From CAZUXY01 sp964624235 (GTDB taxonomy: Bacteria; Spirochaetota; UBA4802; UBA5368): DNA of 64,000 bases. The DNA lies in NCBI GenBank assembly GCA_964624235.1, contig CAZUXY010000017.1, positions 1-64,000 on the forward strand. Direction: 5' to 3'. This document shows, in pieces, positions 17,095 to 25,897 of this stretch. A program made the translations under genes and the position numbers. Numbering within the stretch: the first letter of the stretch is position 1; each line of letters begins with the position of its first letter. The notes under the pieces are model-generated. The model did no database searches. It worked only from the letters and a program-made list of their open reading frames with translations, and was not told the origin of the DNA.

Positions 17095-17136
17095 ATGTCC
17101 GCTTTTGTTAGAAGGATGTTCCTGCTCCAGGGATAA
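17095..17136 (+). CDS. Possible 13-residue leader peptide
   Basis: MSAFVRRMFLLQG is preceded by AAGGAG at 6 bases. An A/T-rich inverted repeat follows within 20 bases. It could be an upstream regulatory peptide, or the broken start of a lost gene. No residue bias suggests an amino-acid attenuator. Confidence 0.25.
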   Translation: MSAFVRRMFLLQG

Positions 17137-17319
17137 CTTCGGGACAAAAGTTTTTTTAAAAAACTTCTTCCCTCGACTGCTGTCCTCTACGGAAACATCC
17201 GCACCTTTACCGCGTCCGTATCCGCGGGCAGGACATCCCTTACCCTGAGCGCCTCGTCGCGCGGCGGGTCAAATCCGCCATCACTCGTACTATGCCGTGA
17301 TATTACACAGGAGCAGGAC

Positions 17320-17721
17320 ATGTCGAGACACACGAAAACACATTTACCGGAAAATGAAACCTTCATCTGCGGCAACTGCGGACGGATGGTGACGCCGCCC
17401 GAGGGGGGGACGCTCTACCGCAACCACTGTCCCTACTGCCTCTGGAGCCGTCATGTGGACCTGAAGACCGGCGACCGCCGCGCCTCGTGCAGGGGGCTCA
17501 TGGAACCCATCGGCATCTGGGCGCGGGACCGCCGGGACTGGTCGGTCATACACCGCTGCCGATCATGCGGCCTCATGCGGGCGAACCGCATCGCGGGGGA
17601 CGACAACGAGACCCTGCTCTTTTACCTGGCGGCACGGCCGCTTGCCGAACTCCCCTTCCCCGCTCCTGCGGCGACGGGGGCCGGCGAACATACACATCAT
17701 GGAGCACGCAATGGACATTAA
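17320..17721 (+). CDS. RNHCP-domain zinc-ribbon protein
   Basis: The product has 133 residues. The core carries the RNHCP signature (YRNHCPYCLWSRHVD near 39-53), an earlier CGNC pair near 18-21 and a later CRSC pair near 87-90, which together can bind zinc. The function of the family is not known. A good ribosome site (AGGAG) precedes the ATG. The last 11 bases overlap the start of rsgA, so the two genes are translated together. RNHCP genes next to rsgA suggest a link to ribosome assembly. Confidence 0.88.
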   Translation: MSRHTKTHLPENETFICGNCGRMVTPPEGGTLYRNHCPYCLWSRHVDLKTGDRRASCRGLMEPIGIWARDRRDWSVIHRCRSCGLMRANRIAGDDNETLLFYLAARPLAELPFPAPAATGAGEHTHHGARNGH

Positions 17722-18781
17722 ACAATTAGGATGGAACGAATCCTGGGATAACGATTTTACGATATACCGCGCGCAGGGACTCTACCCCGGCCGCGTGATC
17801 AGGGACAGCCGGGGCATTTACGACGTGCACCGCGGCGGCGGCATCGTCACCGCCAGGGTCACCGGCCACTTCCACTACACTGCGGCGGGGAGGGCCGACT
17901 ACCCGGCCGTCGGTGACTGGACGGCGCTGCGGGACGCCGAGGGGGTTGCGGTCATCGAGAAGGTGCTGCCCCGAAAAAGCGTCTTCTCGCGCAAGAACCC
18001 CGGCAGAGCGGCCGAGGAGCAGGTGGTGGCGGCAAACATCGACCTGTTGTGCGTCGTCGCGGGCCTGGACGGCGGGCGTAATTTCACGCCGCGCGGTGTA
18101 GAGCGCTACCTCGCCATGGCTGCCGGGAGCGGCGCCGCCGGGCTGGTGGTGCTCAACAAGGCCGATCTCTGCGCCGACCGCGAAGGGACACTGCTCGCCG
18201 CGCAATCGGTCGCGGGCGATGCGGCCGTACACATGGTAAGCGCTCTCAGCGGGGAGGGTCTGGAAGAGCTGGCGGCCTGTTTCGAACCTTCGATGACCAT
18301 AGCCTTTACCGGACCCTCGGGAGTGGGAAAATCGGCCCTGGTTAACGCACTCATGAGGGAAGAGGTGCAGAAGACCGGCGCCCCGCGTCCCGATGACAAA
18401 CGCGGCCGCCACACCACCTCCCACAGGGAACTTTTCTTTCTCCCGGGCGGGGCCATGGTGATCGATACGCCGGGGCTGCGTGAGCTCTCACTCTGGTGCG
18501 GGGACGAAGGTCTGGACGACGCCTTCGCCGAGATCGCCGAGGCGGGGAAGGGATGCCGCTTCCGCGACTGCACCCACCAGAGCGAACCGGGATGCGAGGT
18601 ACTGCGCCTGGTACAGGACGGGACCCTTCCTTACGAAAGGTACCAGAACTACCTGGACATGAAAAAGGAACTGGCGTATCTCGAAAGCCGCGTATCCGAA
18701 AAAGACCGGCTTGGCCGCAAAGCGAAGGAGAAGGATCTCTCGAAGCTGGTGAGGGACTTCAACAAGAACTGGCGGAAGTGA
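17711..18781 (+). CDS. rsgA: Ribosome small-subunit-dependent GTPase A (RsgA)
   Basis: The product has 356 residues from the ATG at 17711, which has GGAG 6 bases upstream; an ATG further up adds unrelated sequence. An OB-fold occupies about 25-100. The circularly permuted GTPase order is visible: NKAD (149-152) comes before GPSGVGKS (201-208) and DTPG (252-255). The C-terminal zinc site is C282, C287, H289 and C295 (GCRFRDCTHQSEPGC). RsgA checks late maturation of the 30S subunit. The start lies inside the end of the RNHCP gene. Confidence 0.96.
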   Translation: MDIKQLGWNESWDNDFTIYRAQGLYPGRVIRDSRGIYDVHRGGGIVTARVTGHFHYTAAGRADYPAVGDWTALRDAEGVAVIEKVLPRKSVFSRKNPGRAAEEQVVAANIDLLCVVAGLDGGRNFTPRGVERYLAMAAGSGAAGLVVLNKADLCADREGTLLAAQSVAGDAAVHMVSALSGEGLEELAACFEPSMTIAFTGPSGVGKSALVNALMREEVQKTGAPRPDDKRGRHTTSHRELFFLPGGAMVIDTPGLRELSLWCGDEGLDDAFAEIAEAGKGCRFRDCTHQSEPGCEVLRLVQDGTLPYERYQNYLDMKKELAYLESRVSEKDRLGRKAKEKDLSKLVRDFNKNWRK

Positions 18782-18805
18782 GCGAACGGCGCGCGCCCTT
18801 CCCAT

Positions 18806-20101
18806 TCACATGTCGTTGGACGCGGCATACATGTCGAAGAGGGCCCGTATGTATTTCGGCGAGGTGTCCAGCAGCGCCTGCCCGGCCCTGACGTCGAACT
18901 GCGTGCCCAGGCCCTCTTTTATGATCCTATAGGCCTCTTCGGGGGACTTCGCGACGCTGTAGGGGCGTTCCGTGGTGATGGCATCGTAGGCGTCGGCCAC
19001 GACGATGATCCGGGAGAGCATCGATATCGACGTATCTTCAGGCGTCCGCGGGTAGCCGCGGCCGTCGGCCCAGACGTGATGGTAATACACGATGTCTGAT
19101 ATGTCCTCGAAGGGGGATATCTTTTTGACTATTTCCGCGGAGTGCAGGGGGTGCCGCCTGATGCTCGCCCATTCCTCATCGGTGGGCCGTTCCTTTTTGT
19201 CCAGCAGTTCGTTGGGGATGCTGATCTTGCCGGCGTCGTGCATCAGTCCCGCGATCTCTATCCTGGTCAGGTCTTCTTTCGAAAGGCCCATGCGTTCAGC
19301 GAGATATCTTGCCAGGATGGAGACCCTGGTGGAATGGCCCGAGGTGTAGTGATGCTTGGCGTCGATGACCCTGGCGAACAGACGGAGCACCGGGTACAGC
19401 CCGGTGATGCCGTAGCGCCCGCGGTAGTGGTCCCCGTTTTCCACCAGGGGGACGTTCAGGCAGGTGTCCCTGAGCCGGAGAAACTGCGGGGAGGATTCTC
19501 CGGGCACCAGGGTTTTCTCGCGGTGCATCTCGAAAAGCAGGTCGACCATCTCGGGTTTGAAATGGACGCCCCGGTAACCCCGGATGATCTCGAAAGCCTC
19601 GTCGGGGGTGTGGGCGTTCCGGTCCATGCGAGGCGTCTGGAGCGAATCGAAGCAGTCCACGGCGCTCAGTATCTGGATCTCGTCGGGTATTTCACCGCCC
19701 GAAAGCCCGTCGGGGTATCCGGAGCCGTCCCATCGTTCATGGTGCCATCGCACCCACAGGGCCAGCCGCTCCAGCTCGGGCAGGGAGGCGATAATGCGGC
19801 TTCCGTGAACGGTATGTTTTTTTACCAGGGCGAATTCTTCTTCGGTAAGCTTACCACGCTTATTGAGAATATCCAGCGGCACTGAAACCTTTCCCACGTC
19901 GTGCAGCAGGCCGGCGAAATAGAGCTGCCGTAGCATCTTCGCCTCCAGGCCCATTTTGGCGCCCAGAAGCACGCAACCCTCCCCCACCCTGACCGTATGC
20001 TGGTGAAAGGGATGATCGTTCAGGTTGTACTCCAGCACCAGCCCCAGTGCTTCGAGACATTCGTTGAGCACCATGGCGTACGTGTTTTTTTCAAAATTCA
20101 T
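18806..20101 (-). CDS. Tandem HD-GYP domain protein, predicted c-di-GMP phosphodiesterase
   Basis: The product has 431 residues from the ATG at 20101, with AGGAAGG just upstream. Two HD-GYP domains lie in tandem. The first has HD at 67-68 (GLLHDVGK), HH at 120-121 and GYP at 128-130 (WDGSGYP). The second has HD at 288-289 (LMHDAGK), HH at 341-342 and GYP at 349-351 (ADGRGYP). Both metal sites look intact. The protein is soluble and has no receiver or sensor domain. It probably breaks down c-di-GMP made by the GGDEF proteins in this region. Confidence 0.9.
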   Translation of the reverse strand: MNFEKNTYAMVLNECLEALGLVLEYNLNDHPFHQHTVRVGEGCVLLGAKMGLEAKMLRQLYFAGLLHDVGKVSVPLDILNKRGKLTEEEFALVKKHTVHGSRIIASLPELERLALWVRWHHERWDGSGYPDGLSGGEIPDEIQILSAVDCFDSLQTPRMDRNAHTPDEAFEIIRGYRGVHFKPEMVDLLFEMHREKTLVPGESSPQFLRLRDTCLNVPLVENGDHYRGRYGITGLYPVLRLFARVIDAKHHYTSGHSTRVSILARYLAERMGLSKEDLTRIEIAGLMHDAGKISIPNELLDKKERPTDEEWASIRRHPLHSAEIVKKISPFEDISDIVYYHHVWADGRGYPRTPEDTSISMLSRIIVVADAYDAITTERPYSVAKSPEEAYRIIKEGLGTQFDVRAGQALLDTSPKYIRALFDMYAASNDM

Positions 20102-20394
20102 CTGACCTTCCTGAAAACGTTCGACTTCTCCAGTGCGGAAACCTGGAAGGACTCCGCGCCTGCCGGCATACACGATCCTTTTGCTTCACGAACGCGAATG
20201 CATGACGCACTGCCCGCTGAGCGGCGGTATTAATACATACTGAAACAACGGCGGTTAAAGGCAAACATAAAAGGAGTTTCCGCGCGTATTACAGGAGATT
20301 ATAATTACTTTTTGACGGCATCTTGCCCTTGGCATAGTATGGCGGCACCACAATCTCATTCAGCCGATACCGGTTAAAAGGAGCATACACCGTC

Positions 20395-20781
20395 ATGGAT
20401 CCTCTGGGAACACTGCTATATGGCTACACTGAGGCACACGCCGGACCGATAGTCGCCGCCCTTTCGGCGGCGCTGGGACGGAAGGTGGACCTAATCAGCG
20501 CGTCGGGAATGGAGGAACACACCGTTGACGAGATCCTCGGCGCGGGAGGTTCGGCGAGCTTCGAGGAGCGGGAGGTCCGCGTGCTCATGTTCCTGGGCTT
20601 TGACGACGAAGGGATATCCCTGGCAATGGACTCCTTTCCCAAAGGCGGCGATACTCCCCGTCCCATCTTCTGCGGTCTCACCGAGGAAAATATTCGGTGG
20701 AAGTTCTCCTACCTGCTTGAACACCTGCTGGAAGAACACCGGTACTGGACCACGCAGAAGAAACGGCGGGAACGGGAATGA
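20395..20781 (+). CDS. DUF3783 domain protein
   Basis: The product has 128 residues. The C-terminal part (PRPIFCGLTEENIRWKFSYLLEHLLEEHRYW, about 88-120) matches the DUF3783 family, whose role is unknown. AAGGAG lies upstream of the ATG. The stop overlaps the start of the next small gene by ATGA, so the pair is co-translated. Confidence 0.8.
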   Translation: MDPLGTLLYGYTEAHAGPIVAALSAALGRKVDLISASGMEEHTVDEILGAGGSASFEEREVRVLMFLGFDDEGISLAMDSFPKGGDTPRPIFCGLTEENIRWKFSYLLEHLLEEHRYWTTQKKRRERE

Positions 20782-20981
20782 CACTGGATTGCAAATGGTT
20801 TAACCTCTGTCCCATGAAACGCTATTATGAGCAGGGAAAACTTCCAGCCCGCTGGATAGAGGATTACTGCCGCGGCGATTGGCAGCGCTGCATGCGCTAC
20901 CACATGGAAGAACGAGGTGAGTACCACCCCGACTGGATGCTCCCCGACGGAAGTCTGGACCCCCGACTGGAAGAACGGTAA
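20778..20981 (+). CDS. Small four-cysteine protein coupled to DUF3783
   Basis: The product has 67 residues with cysteines at 5, 11, 31 and 38 (CKWFNLC and CRGDWQRC), suited to a small metal or Fe-S site. The ending EERGEYHPDWMLPDG is typical of a conserved small-protein family that I cannot name with certainty. It overlaps the DUF3783 gene by 4 bases. Confidence 0.75.
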   Translation: MTLDCKWFNLCPMKRYYEQGKLPARWIEDYCRGDWQRCMRYHMEERGEYHPDWMLPDGSLDPRLEER

Positions 20982-20992
20982 CGCCGGCGGTT

Positions 20993-21529
20993 TCAGGCGG
21001 GCATACTCTCGATTGGTACCCACTTGCGCTCAGGTATGGCAAGCTGGTGTTCTATCAGAACCGCCCGGGAATTAAGGTGAAACTGGTCGGCACGTTCCGG
21101 TCCCACCAGTACCACCGGACAGATCAGGGCATCGGCGAATTCCCTTATGGGACGACCAGAGAAGGAGGCGTCGTAACCGGGAAACCCCAGCACCAGCACC
21201 TGAAATTCATGGCTCATCAGGCAATGGTTCAATTCGATCCATCCGGTTTCCCTGCACAGACGGAATCCCACATTAATATAATCACCGGAACGTTCTTCGT
21301 AATAGAACCGCAAGCCGCGCTCCTTTTCGACCTGGAGATGAGACAGTTCCGCCGCCGACATCAGGGCCGTGTCGTCGTCTTGCATACCATACGGATCTGA
21401 AAGGAAATAGAACACGTTAAGTTTTACGTTATGCTTTCTCGACAGATCCAGTGCATAATTGAACGCCCAGTCGCCGGTTGTGGAGAAGTACGCGCAGAAA
21501 CCCACACCGTTAATGCTTACATATGACAT
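20993..21529 (-). CDS. Universal-stress-protein-like protein
   Basis: The product has 178 residues from the ATG at 21529, chosen because GAGGG lies 7 bases upstream; an ATG two codons earlier sits too close to it. The layout resembles a Usp domain: a first strand, then WAFNYALDLSRKHNVKLNVFYFL, then FQVLVLGFPGYDASFSGRPIREFADALICPVVLVGP. The usual G-2x-G-9x-G(S/T) ATP loop is not clear, so ATP binding is doubtful. It converges on the small cysteine gene. Confidence 0.65.
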   Translation of the reverse strand: MSYVSINGVGFCAYFSTTGDWAFNYALDLSRKHNVKLNVFYFLSDPYGMQDDDTALMSAAELSHLQVEKERGLRFYYEERSGDYINVGFRLCRETGWIELNHCLMSHEFQVLVLGFPGYDASFSGRPIREFADALICPVVLVGPERADQFHLNSRAVLIEHQLAIPERKWVPIESMPA

Positions 21530-21751
21530 ATCCATTCCCTCATGACTAAAGCATATTTAATTAGCCTTGATCCTGTTGGATATTCCCCCTTAAATAATAA
21601 ACATATCTTCGCCGCAAATCCATTTTAAATGACGGTTTCCACGGGAACCACCGGCGCTATACCCCGGTTTTTCCATTGACACCGGGAATTTTTAGCGCCA
21701 CCGTTATGCATAAAACTGTGTCGTAAAGCCCGGTGCAGGGAGGAAACCATA

Positions 21752-23086
21752 ATGAGAATCGTCATAATCGGCGGCGACGCGGCCGGCATGAGCGCAGCGA
21801 GCCAGGTGAAACGGCAGAAACCTGAATACCAGGTCGTCGTTTTCGAAAGGGGGGATTACATCTCGTACGCGGCCTGCGGGATCCCCTATCTTATAGGGGG
21901 CGCCGTCAGGCGCCTTGAAGACCTGCTGGAGCTGTCACCCGAAGAAGCGAGGGAGAAGCGCGGGATAGATTTGCGACTGGGGCATACCGTCACCTCCATC
22001 GATATAACCGCGAAGAAAGTACGCGTTGAATCGGGAGGAAAAAGTTTCGACGAACCCTATGACCTCCTCCTCATCGCCACGGGCGCCCGCGGCAATACCA
22101 TGGGAATCGATACCGGCGGTTTTTCCCGCCTCCATACCATGCACAACCTCTACGACGCCGACAGGATAACACGCTTCATCGCCGACCTCGCGCCCAAACG
22201 CATGGCCGTCATCGGCGGCGGGTTTATAGGACTGGAGGCCGCCGAGAGTCTGGTAGAACGGGGCATCGAAACCATCCTTGTACACCGCCGGCCGGACCTC
22301 CACCGCTCTTTCGAGAAGGAGGTATCGGACATCATCTTGAAGAAACTCGAAGAGAAGGGTGTGATACTGAAGATGGGCAGCGCAATCACCGGCATAGAGG
22401 AACGCGGCGGTGTGCTCAACATCGCGGGCGTCGGGGGCGGGATCGAGGCCGACGGTGCGATACTGGCGGTCGGGGTCATCCCCAACAGCGAACTGGCCGC
22501 CGCCGCAAAAATTCCCCTGGGGGTGAACGGCGCCATCCGCGTGAACGAATACCTGGAGACCGGCACCGATGGAGTGTACGCCGCCGGCGACTGCGCCACG
22601 TCCATGCTTTCCACCTTCACGATGGAAGTGCATACGCCCCTGGCGCTCAAGGCGAACAAGCAGGGGTTACTCGCCGGGATGAACATGGCGGGGATCAGGG
22701 AACCCTTCGCGGGCGTGATGAACGCGGCGGTCACGCGCGTCTTCGACCTGGGAGTGGCCCGTACCGGGCTTTCCGTCGTGGAAGCCGAAAAGCTGGGCCT
22801 GGAACCCGAAAAGACCGTGGTGACTTCCAGGGACCGCCCGCACTACTTTCCCGGATCAAAACCCGTTACCTCGCTGGTGATCGTGAGCCGCAGGGACCGC
22901 CGCGTGCTGGGCGCCCAGATGGCGGGAGATCCCGTCGCGGTGAAGCGCATCGACGTATACACTACCGCTATTTTTAACCGTATGACCATTGACGCCCTCT
23001 TCGACCTGGATCTTGCCTACGCACCTCCCTTCTCGCCGGTATATGATCCCGTGCTGTTGGCGGCGCGCGTGGCCCGGAAGCGTTAG
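21752..23086 (+). CDS. CoA-disulfide reductase/NADH oxidase-type flavoprotein
   Basis: The product has 444 residues. The FAD Rossmann motif (IIGGDAAGMSA) is at 5-15, the single redox cysteine C42 lies in AACGIPY, the NAD(P)H motif is VIGGGFIGLEAAE, the second FAD motif is GVYAAGDCA, and a C-terminal dimerisation domain (about 325-440) follows. Enzymes of this type reduce CoA-disulfide, polysulfide or oxygen with NAD(P)H. There is no fused rhodanese domain. AGGGAGG precedes the ATG. It is the upstream neighbour of another flavoprotein with a gap that suggests separate transcripts. Confidence 0.9.
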   Translation: MRIVIIGGDAAGMSAASQVKRQKPEYQVVVFERGDYISYAACGIPYLIGGAVRRLEDLLELSPEEAREKRGIDLRLGHTVTSIDITAKKVRVESGGKSFDEPYDLLLIATGARGNTMGIDTGGFSRLHTMHNLYDADRITRFIADLAPKRMAVIGGGFIGLEAAESLVERGIETILVHRRPDLHRSFEKEVSDIILKKLEEKGVILKMGSAITGIEERGGVLNIAGVGGGIEADGAILAVGVIPNSELAAAAKIPLGVNGAIRVNEYLETGTDGVYAAGDCATSMLSTFTMEVHTPLALKANKQGLLAGMNMAGIREPFAGVMNAAVTRVFDLGVARTGLSVVEAEKLGLEPEKTVVTSRDRPHYFPGSKPVTSLVIVSRRDRRVLGAQMAGDPVAVKRIDVYTTAIFNRMTIDALFDLDLAYAPPFSPVYDPVLLAARVARKR

Positions 23087-23252
23087 CGGCGGCAGTGCGC
23101 CACGCGTTTATGTATTGACCCCGGCGACTTCATCGGTATATAAGAGTATATCCCGCGCATTTTCTTAATTGCCCCGACTCCGTTCCTCTGTGCGGGTTCA
23201 GCCGCGGTTTTTCACCGCCGGCATTTTAAAATCTTTTCCCCGGGGGGTTGAC

Positions 23253-24890
23253 ATGATCTTTTTCCATTCATCTCAAAGGATCTTCGGTATTCTACTTGCG
23301 GCATTCGTGCTCTTTTCAGGCTCATGCGCCGGCAAGAAACGTCCCACGCACAAGGCCGATTATGACGTCATCGTCATCGGGGGCGGCCTGGGGGGCCTTT
23401 CGGCCGCGGCGCACCTGGCGACCGCCAAACTGAAGGTGCTGCTTATCGAACAGCACTACAAGGTGGGAGGCAGCGCCACTTCGTTCAGCCGCGGCGGTTT
23501 CACCTTTGATGTCGCGCTGCACGAGATGGACGGTGCCGGGCCCCTGCGCCCGGGCATGAAAAAGGAAGGTCCGGTGCGGCAGCTTTTGAAGGCCTGCGGC
23601 GTCGACAAAAAGGTCACCCTGATAGAACACAAGGACCTCTACCGCGCCGTCTTTCCCGGCGTCGACGTAACCCTCCCCGCGAACTGGGAAGGACTGAAAA
23701 GCGTATTGAAAAAGAAATGGCCCGGGGAGGCGCAGGGCGTTGAGGAATTCCACCGTATATGCACCGCCGTATCCGGGGAAGGGATGGAACTGGCCGGGCT
23801 GTCGGGATATAATCCCGTCAAAAGAATCATCACCATGGCACTGGTCCCCCTGCGGCAGAGGAACCTGTTTAAATGGAAAGACAAGACCATAAAAGAGCTT
23901 ATGGACCACTGCTTCCATGATGAGGGCATTAAAGCCGTGGTCTCCCAGTACTGGTGCTACCTGGGACCCCCCACCGACACACAGGGGGCGTTCCTGTTCA
24001 TTATGGCCTTTAATTCCTACGTGAGCGGCGGCGCCTGGCACATCAAGGGCACCTCCCAGGCCCTGTCGGACGCATACGCGGAGCGCATCAGGGAACTGGG
24101 CGGCACGGTGAAGACCGGCGTACTGGCGAAAAAGGTCATCATGGAAAAAGGCATGGCCGTCGGCGTAGAGACCGATGAGGGGAAGAGGTACGGCTGCCGT
24201 TACGTCGTCGCCAACACCGACCCCTACCAGCTGGTGTACACTCTCGTAGGCGAGGGCCATTTCCCGAAAAAGTACCTGGCCCGGCTGAAAAAGCTCACCC
24301 CCGCCAATTCGCTCTTCGGCGTTTTCCTGGGACTTAACATCGATTTGAAAAAACGCGGGCACCGGGATTTCGAGATATTTTACAACAGCGCCCTCGATTC
24401 ACGGACCAATTACAGCAATATGATGAAGGGAAACTATAAAAACGGCGCCGCGGTAATCGCCATCTATACCAATCTGGACGACCCTGTGTACGCCCCGAAA
24501 GGGAAATCGGTGGTGAAGCTGGACGCCTATTCCGATTACGCCCTGTGGCCCGAGAACAGGGAAGCGTATTACAAACTGAAAGAAGAGAAGGTACATGAGC
24601 TTATCGCACTGGCCGCGAAGCAGATACCCGAACTGGCCGACCCCAAAAACATCGCAGTGAAGATCGGGTACACTCCCCGCACCCTGAAACGCTATACCCT
24701 TAACCGGGGAGGCATAGTTTACGGTTTCGACAGCACCCCTGACCAGTTCGACAGGATCCCCAACGCGACACCCATCGACAACGTGTTTATCGCCGGAAAC
24801 TGGACCCAGATATCCCACGGCTACAGCGGGGTGCAGATTAACGGATGGATGGCGGCGCGGCGGATACTGGACCGGGAGGGAATAAAATAA
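23253..24890 (+). CDS. Phytoene-desaturase/retinol-saturase-like flavoprotein with lipoprotein-type signal
   Basis: The product has 545 residues from the ATG at 23253 (GGGGGG upstream). Residues 1-24 form a signal ending FSGSC, so a lipid anchor at C24 is plausible under loose spirochaete-type lipobox rules. FAD binding is clear: YDVIVIGGGLGGLSAAAHL near 36-54, GGSATSF near 73, and a C-terminal VFIAGNWTQISHGYSGVQINGWMAAR. The family desaturates, saturates or isomerises isoprenoids and related lipids. Carotenoid genes are not present nearby. A membrane-anchored, exported FAD enzyme is unusual. Confidence 0.82.
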   Translation: MIFFHSSQRIFGILLAAFVLFSGSCAGKKRPTHKADYDVIVIGGGLGGLSAAAHLATAKLKVLLIEQHYKVGGSATSFSRGGFTFDVALHEMDGAGPLRPGMKKEGPVRQLLKACGVDKKVTLIEHKDLYRAVFPGVDVTLPANWEGLKSVLKKKWPGEAQGVEEFHRICTAVSGEGMELAGLSGYNPVKRIITMALVPLRQRNLFKWKDKTIKELMDHCFHDEGIKAVVSQYWCYLGPPTDTQGAFLFIMAFNSYVSGGAWHIKGTSQALSDAYAERIRELGGTVKTGVLAKKVIMEKGMAVGVETDEGKRYGCRYVVANTDPYQLVYTLVGEGHFPKKYLARLKKLTPANSLFGVFLGLNIDLKKRGHRDFEIFYNSALDSRTNYSNMMKGNYKNGAAVIAIYTNLDDPVYAPKGKSVVKLDAYSDYALWPENREAYYKLKEEKVHELIALAAKQIPELADPKNIAVKIGYTPRTLKRYTLNRGGIVYGFDSTPDQFDRIPNATPIDNVFIAGNWTQISHGYSGVQINGWMAARRILDREGIK

Positions 24891-24929
24891 AAAAACCTCT
24901 ATATTATAACATTTTGGTTGTTCCCTTGT

Positions 24930-25002
24930 GGGCACATACTAAGGATAAAATCAGAATTTTCAATAGTGGTATTTCGGAAAATTCTGATTTTTAGAAGTGC
25001 CC
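24930..25002. repeat. Large hairpin element between convergent genes, likely two-way terminator
   Basis: Arms GGGCAC (24930-24935) and AAAATCAGAATTTTC (24947-24961) pair with GAAAATTCTGATTTT (24977-24991) and GTGCCC (24997-25002). The inner stem is a perfect 15 bp with a 15-base loop; the segments between the inner and outer stems are unequal (11 and 5 bases) and unpaired. It lies between two convergent genes. Confidence 0.6.
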
Positions 25003-25011
25003 ATAAAGGCG

Positions 25012-25023
25012 TTTCGGCCGAAA
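25012..25023. terminator. Perfect 12-bp palindrome before the end of murI
   Basis: TTTCGGCCGAAA, immediately followed by a GGGCCC. It lies 14 bases past the murI stop on the minus strand and may add to termination. There is no long T run. Confidence 0.3.
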
Positions 25024-25036
25024 GGGCCCGGGGGCT

Positions 25037-25882
25037 TCAGCTTTTGAAAACGATCTTCTCCGCCCGTACCGGCTTCTGGAAAAATATTCCCGCCCTGCGC
25101 TCGAACACCCCGGCGGTCTCCGTGGTTAGAAACCTCAGCGTCCCGTTTTTCGTCAGCCGGCTCTCCATTTCCGGGTGGCGGCGCAGGTAGTCCGCGAGGC
25201 TTTCGGCCACAATGCGGTCCTGCGACACCACGGTGACATGGGGAGGCACGTACTTCATGATGGTGTCCATGAGCAGCGGGTAATGGGTGCATCCCAGAAT
25301 GATCGCGTCTATCCCGGGGTCCATGGACAGCAGGTGGTTGACGTGTTTCTTGACGAAGTAATCGGTACCGGGTCCGCTGATCTCTTCATTTTCTACCAGG
25401 GGCACCCACATGGGGCAGGCCTCCTGCACCACGACGATTTCCGGGAACAGTTTTCCTATTTCAAGGAGGTACGACTCCGACGCGACGGTACCCTCGGTGC
25501 CCACGATCCCCACGTGCCTGGTCCTGGTCAGGCGATCGACGATCTCGGCGGTGGGCCTGAGCACCCCCAGTACCCTGCGGACGGGATCCATTTGGGGCAG
25601 ATCTTTCTGTTGTATGGTGCGCAGCGCCTTGGCCGAGGAGGTGTTGCACGCCAGCACCACCAGGGGGCATCCCATGGCGAAAAGCGCTTTTACCGCCTCC
25701 AGGGTATAGGCATACACCGTTTCAAAAGAGCGGGGGCCGTACGGCGCACGGGCGTTGTCGCCCAGATAGATGAAATCATGGGAGGGCAGATACCTGACAA
25801 ACTCCCGAAGTATCGTGAGACCTCCGTATCCCGAATCGAACACCCCTATCGGGCTGGTCCCGTTACCGGCGTTCGTGTTCAT
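25037..25882 (-). CDS. murI: Glutamate racemase
   Basis: The product has 281 residues. The two catalytic cysteines are C79 (LACNTSS) and C198 (LGCTHYP), and the N-terminal D-S-G motif (FDSGYGGL, 15-22) supplies the acid. It makes D-glutamate for peptidoglycan. GAGGA lies 6 bases ahead of the ATG. The gene follows the HAD gene after 15 bases in the same direction, so they are probably one transcript. Confidence 0.96.
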   Translation of the reverse strand: MNTNAGNGTSPIGVFDSGYGGLTILREFVRYLPSHDFIYLGDNARAPYGPRSFETVYAYTLEAVKALFAMGCPLVVLACNTSSAKALRTIQQKDLPQMDPVRRVLGVLRPTAEIVDRLTRTRHVGIVGTEGTVASESYLLEIGKLFPEIVVVQEACPMWVPLVENEEISGPGTDYFVKKHVNHLLSMDPGIDAIILGCTHYPLLMDTIMKYVPPHVTVVSQDRIVAESLADYLRRHPEMESRLTKNGTLRFLTTETAGVFERRAGIFFQKPVRAEKIVFKS

Positions 25883-25897
25883 TGCAGTCCTCTTTGT

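Larger units (their letters stand above)
16897..17319. other. Intergenic region with a candidate promoter and a tiny frame, no full gene
   Basis: About 420 bases. It contains TTGACA at 17026-17031 with TACATG 17 bases on, and a 13-residue frame (17095-17136) with a strong ribosome site. A near palindrome of A and T (AAGTTTTTTTAAAAAACTT, near 17149-17167) follows. The remainder up to the RNHCP gene is GC-rich and does not hold a supported gene. Confidence 0.45.

Noticed and set aside
23322..24362. Long minus-strand frame opposite the desaturase-like flavoprotein
   Set aside because: Codon pattern and domain evidence favour the plus-strand FAD enzyme; the minus frame shows no motif.
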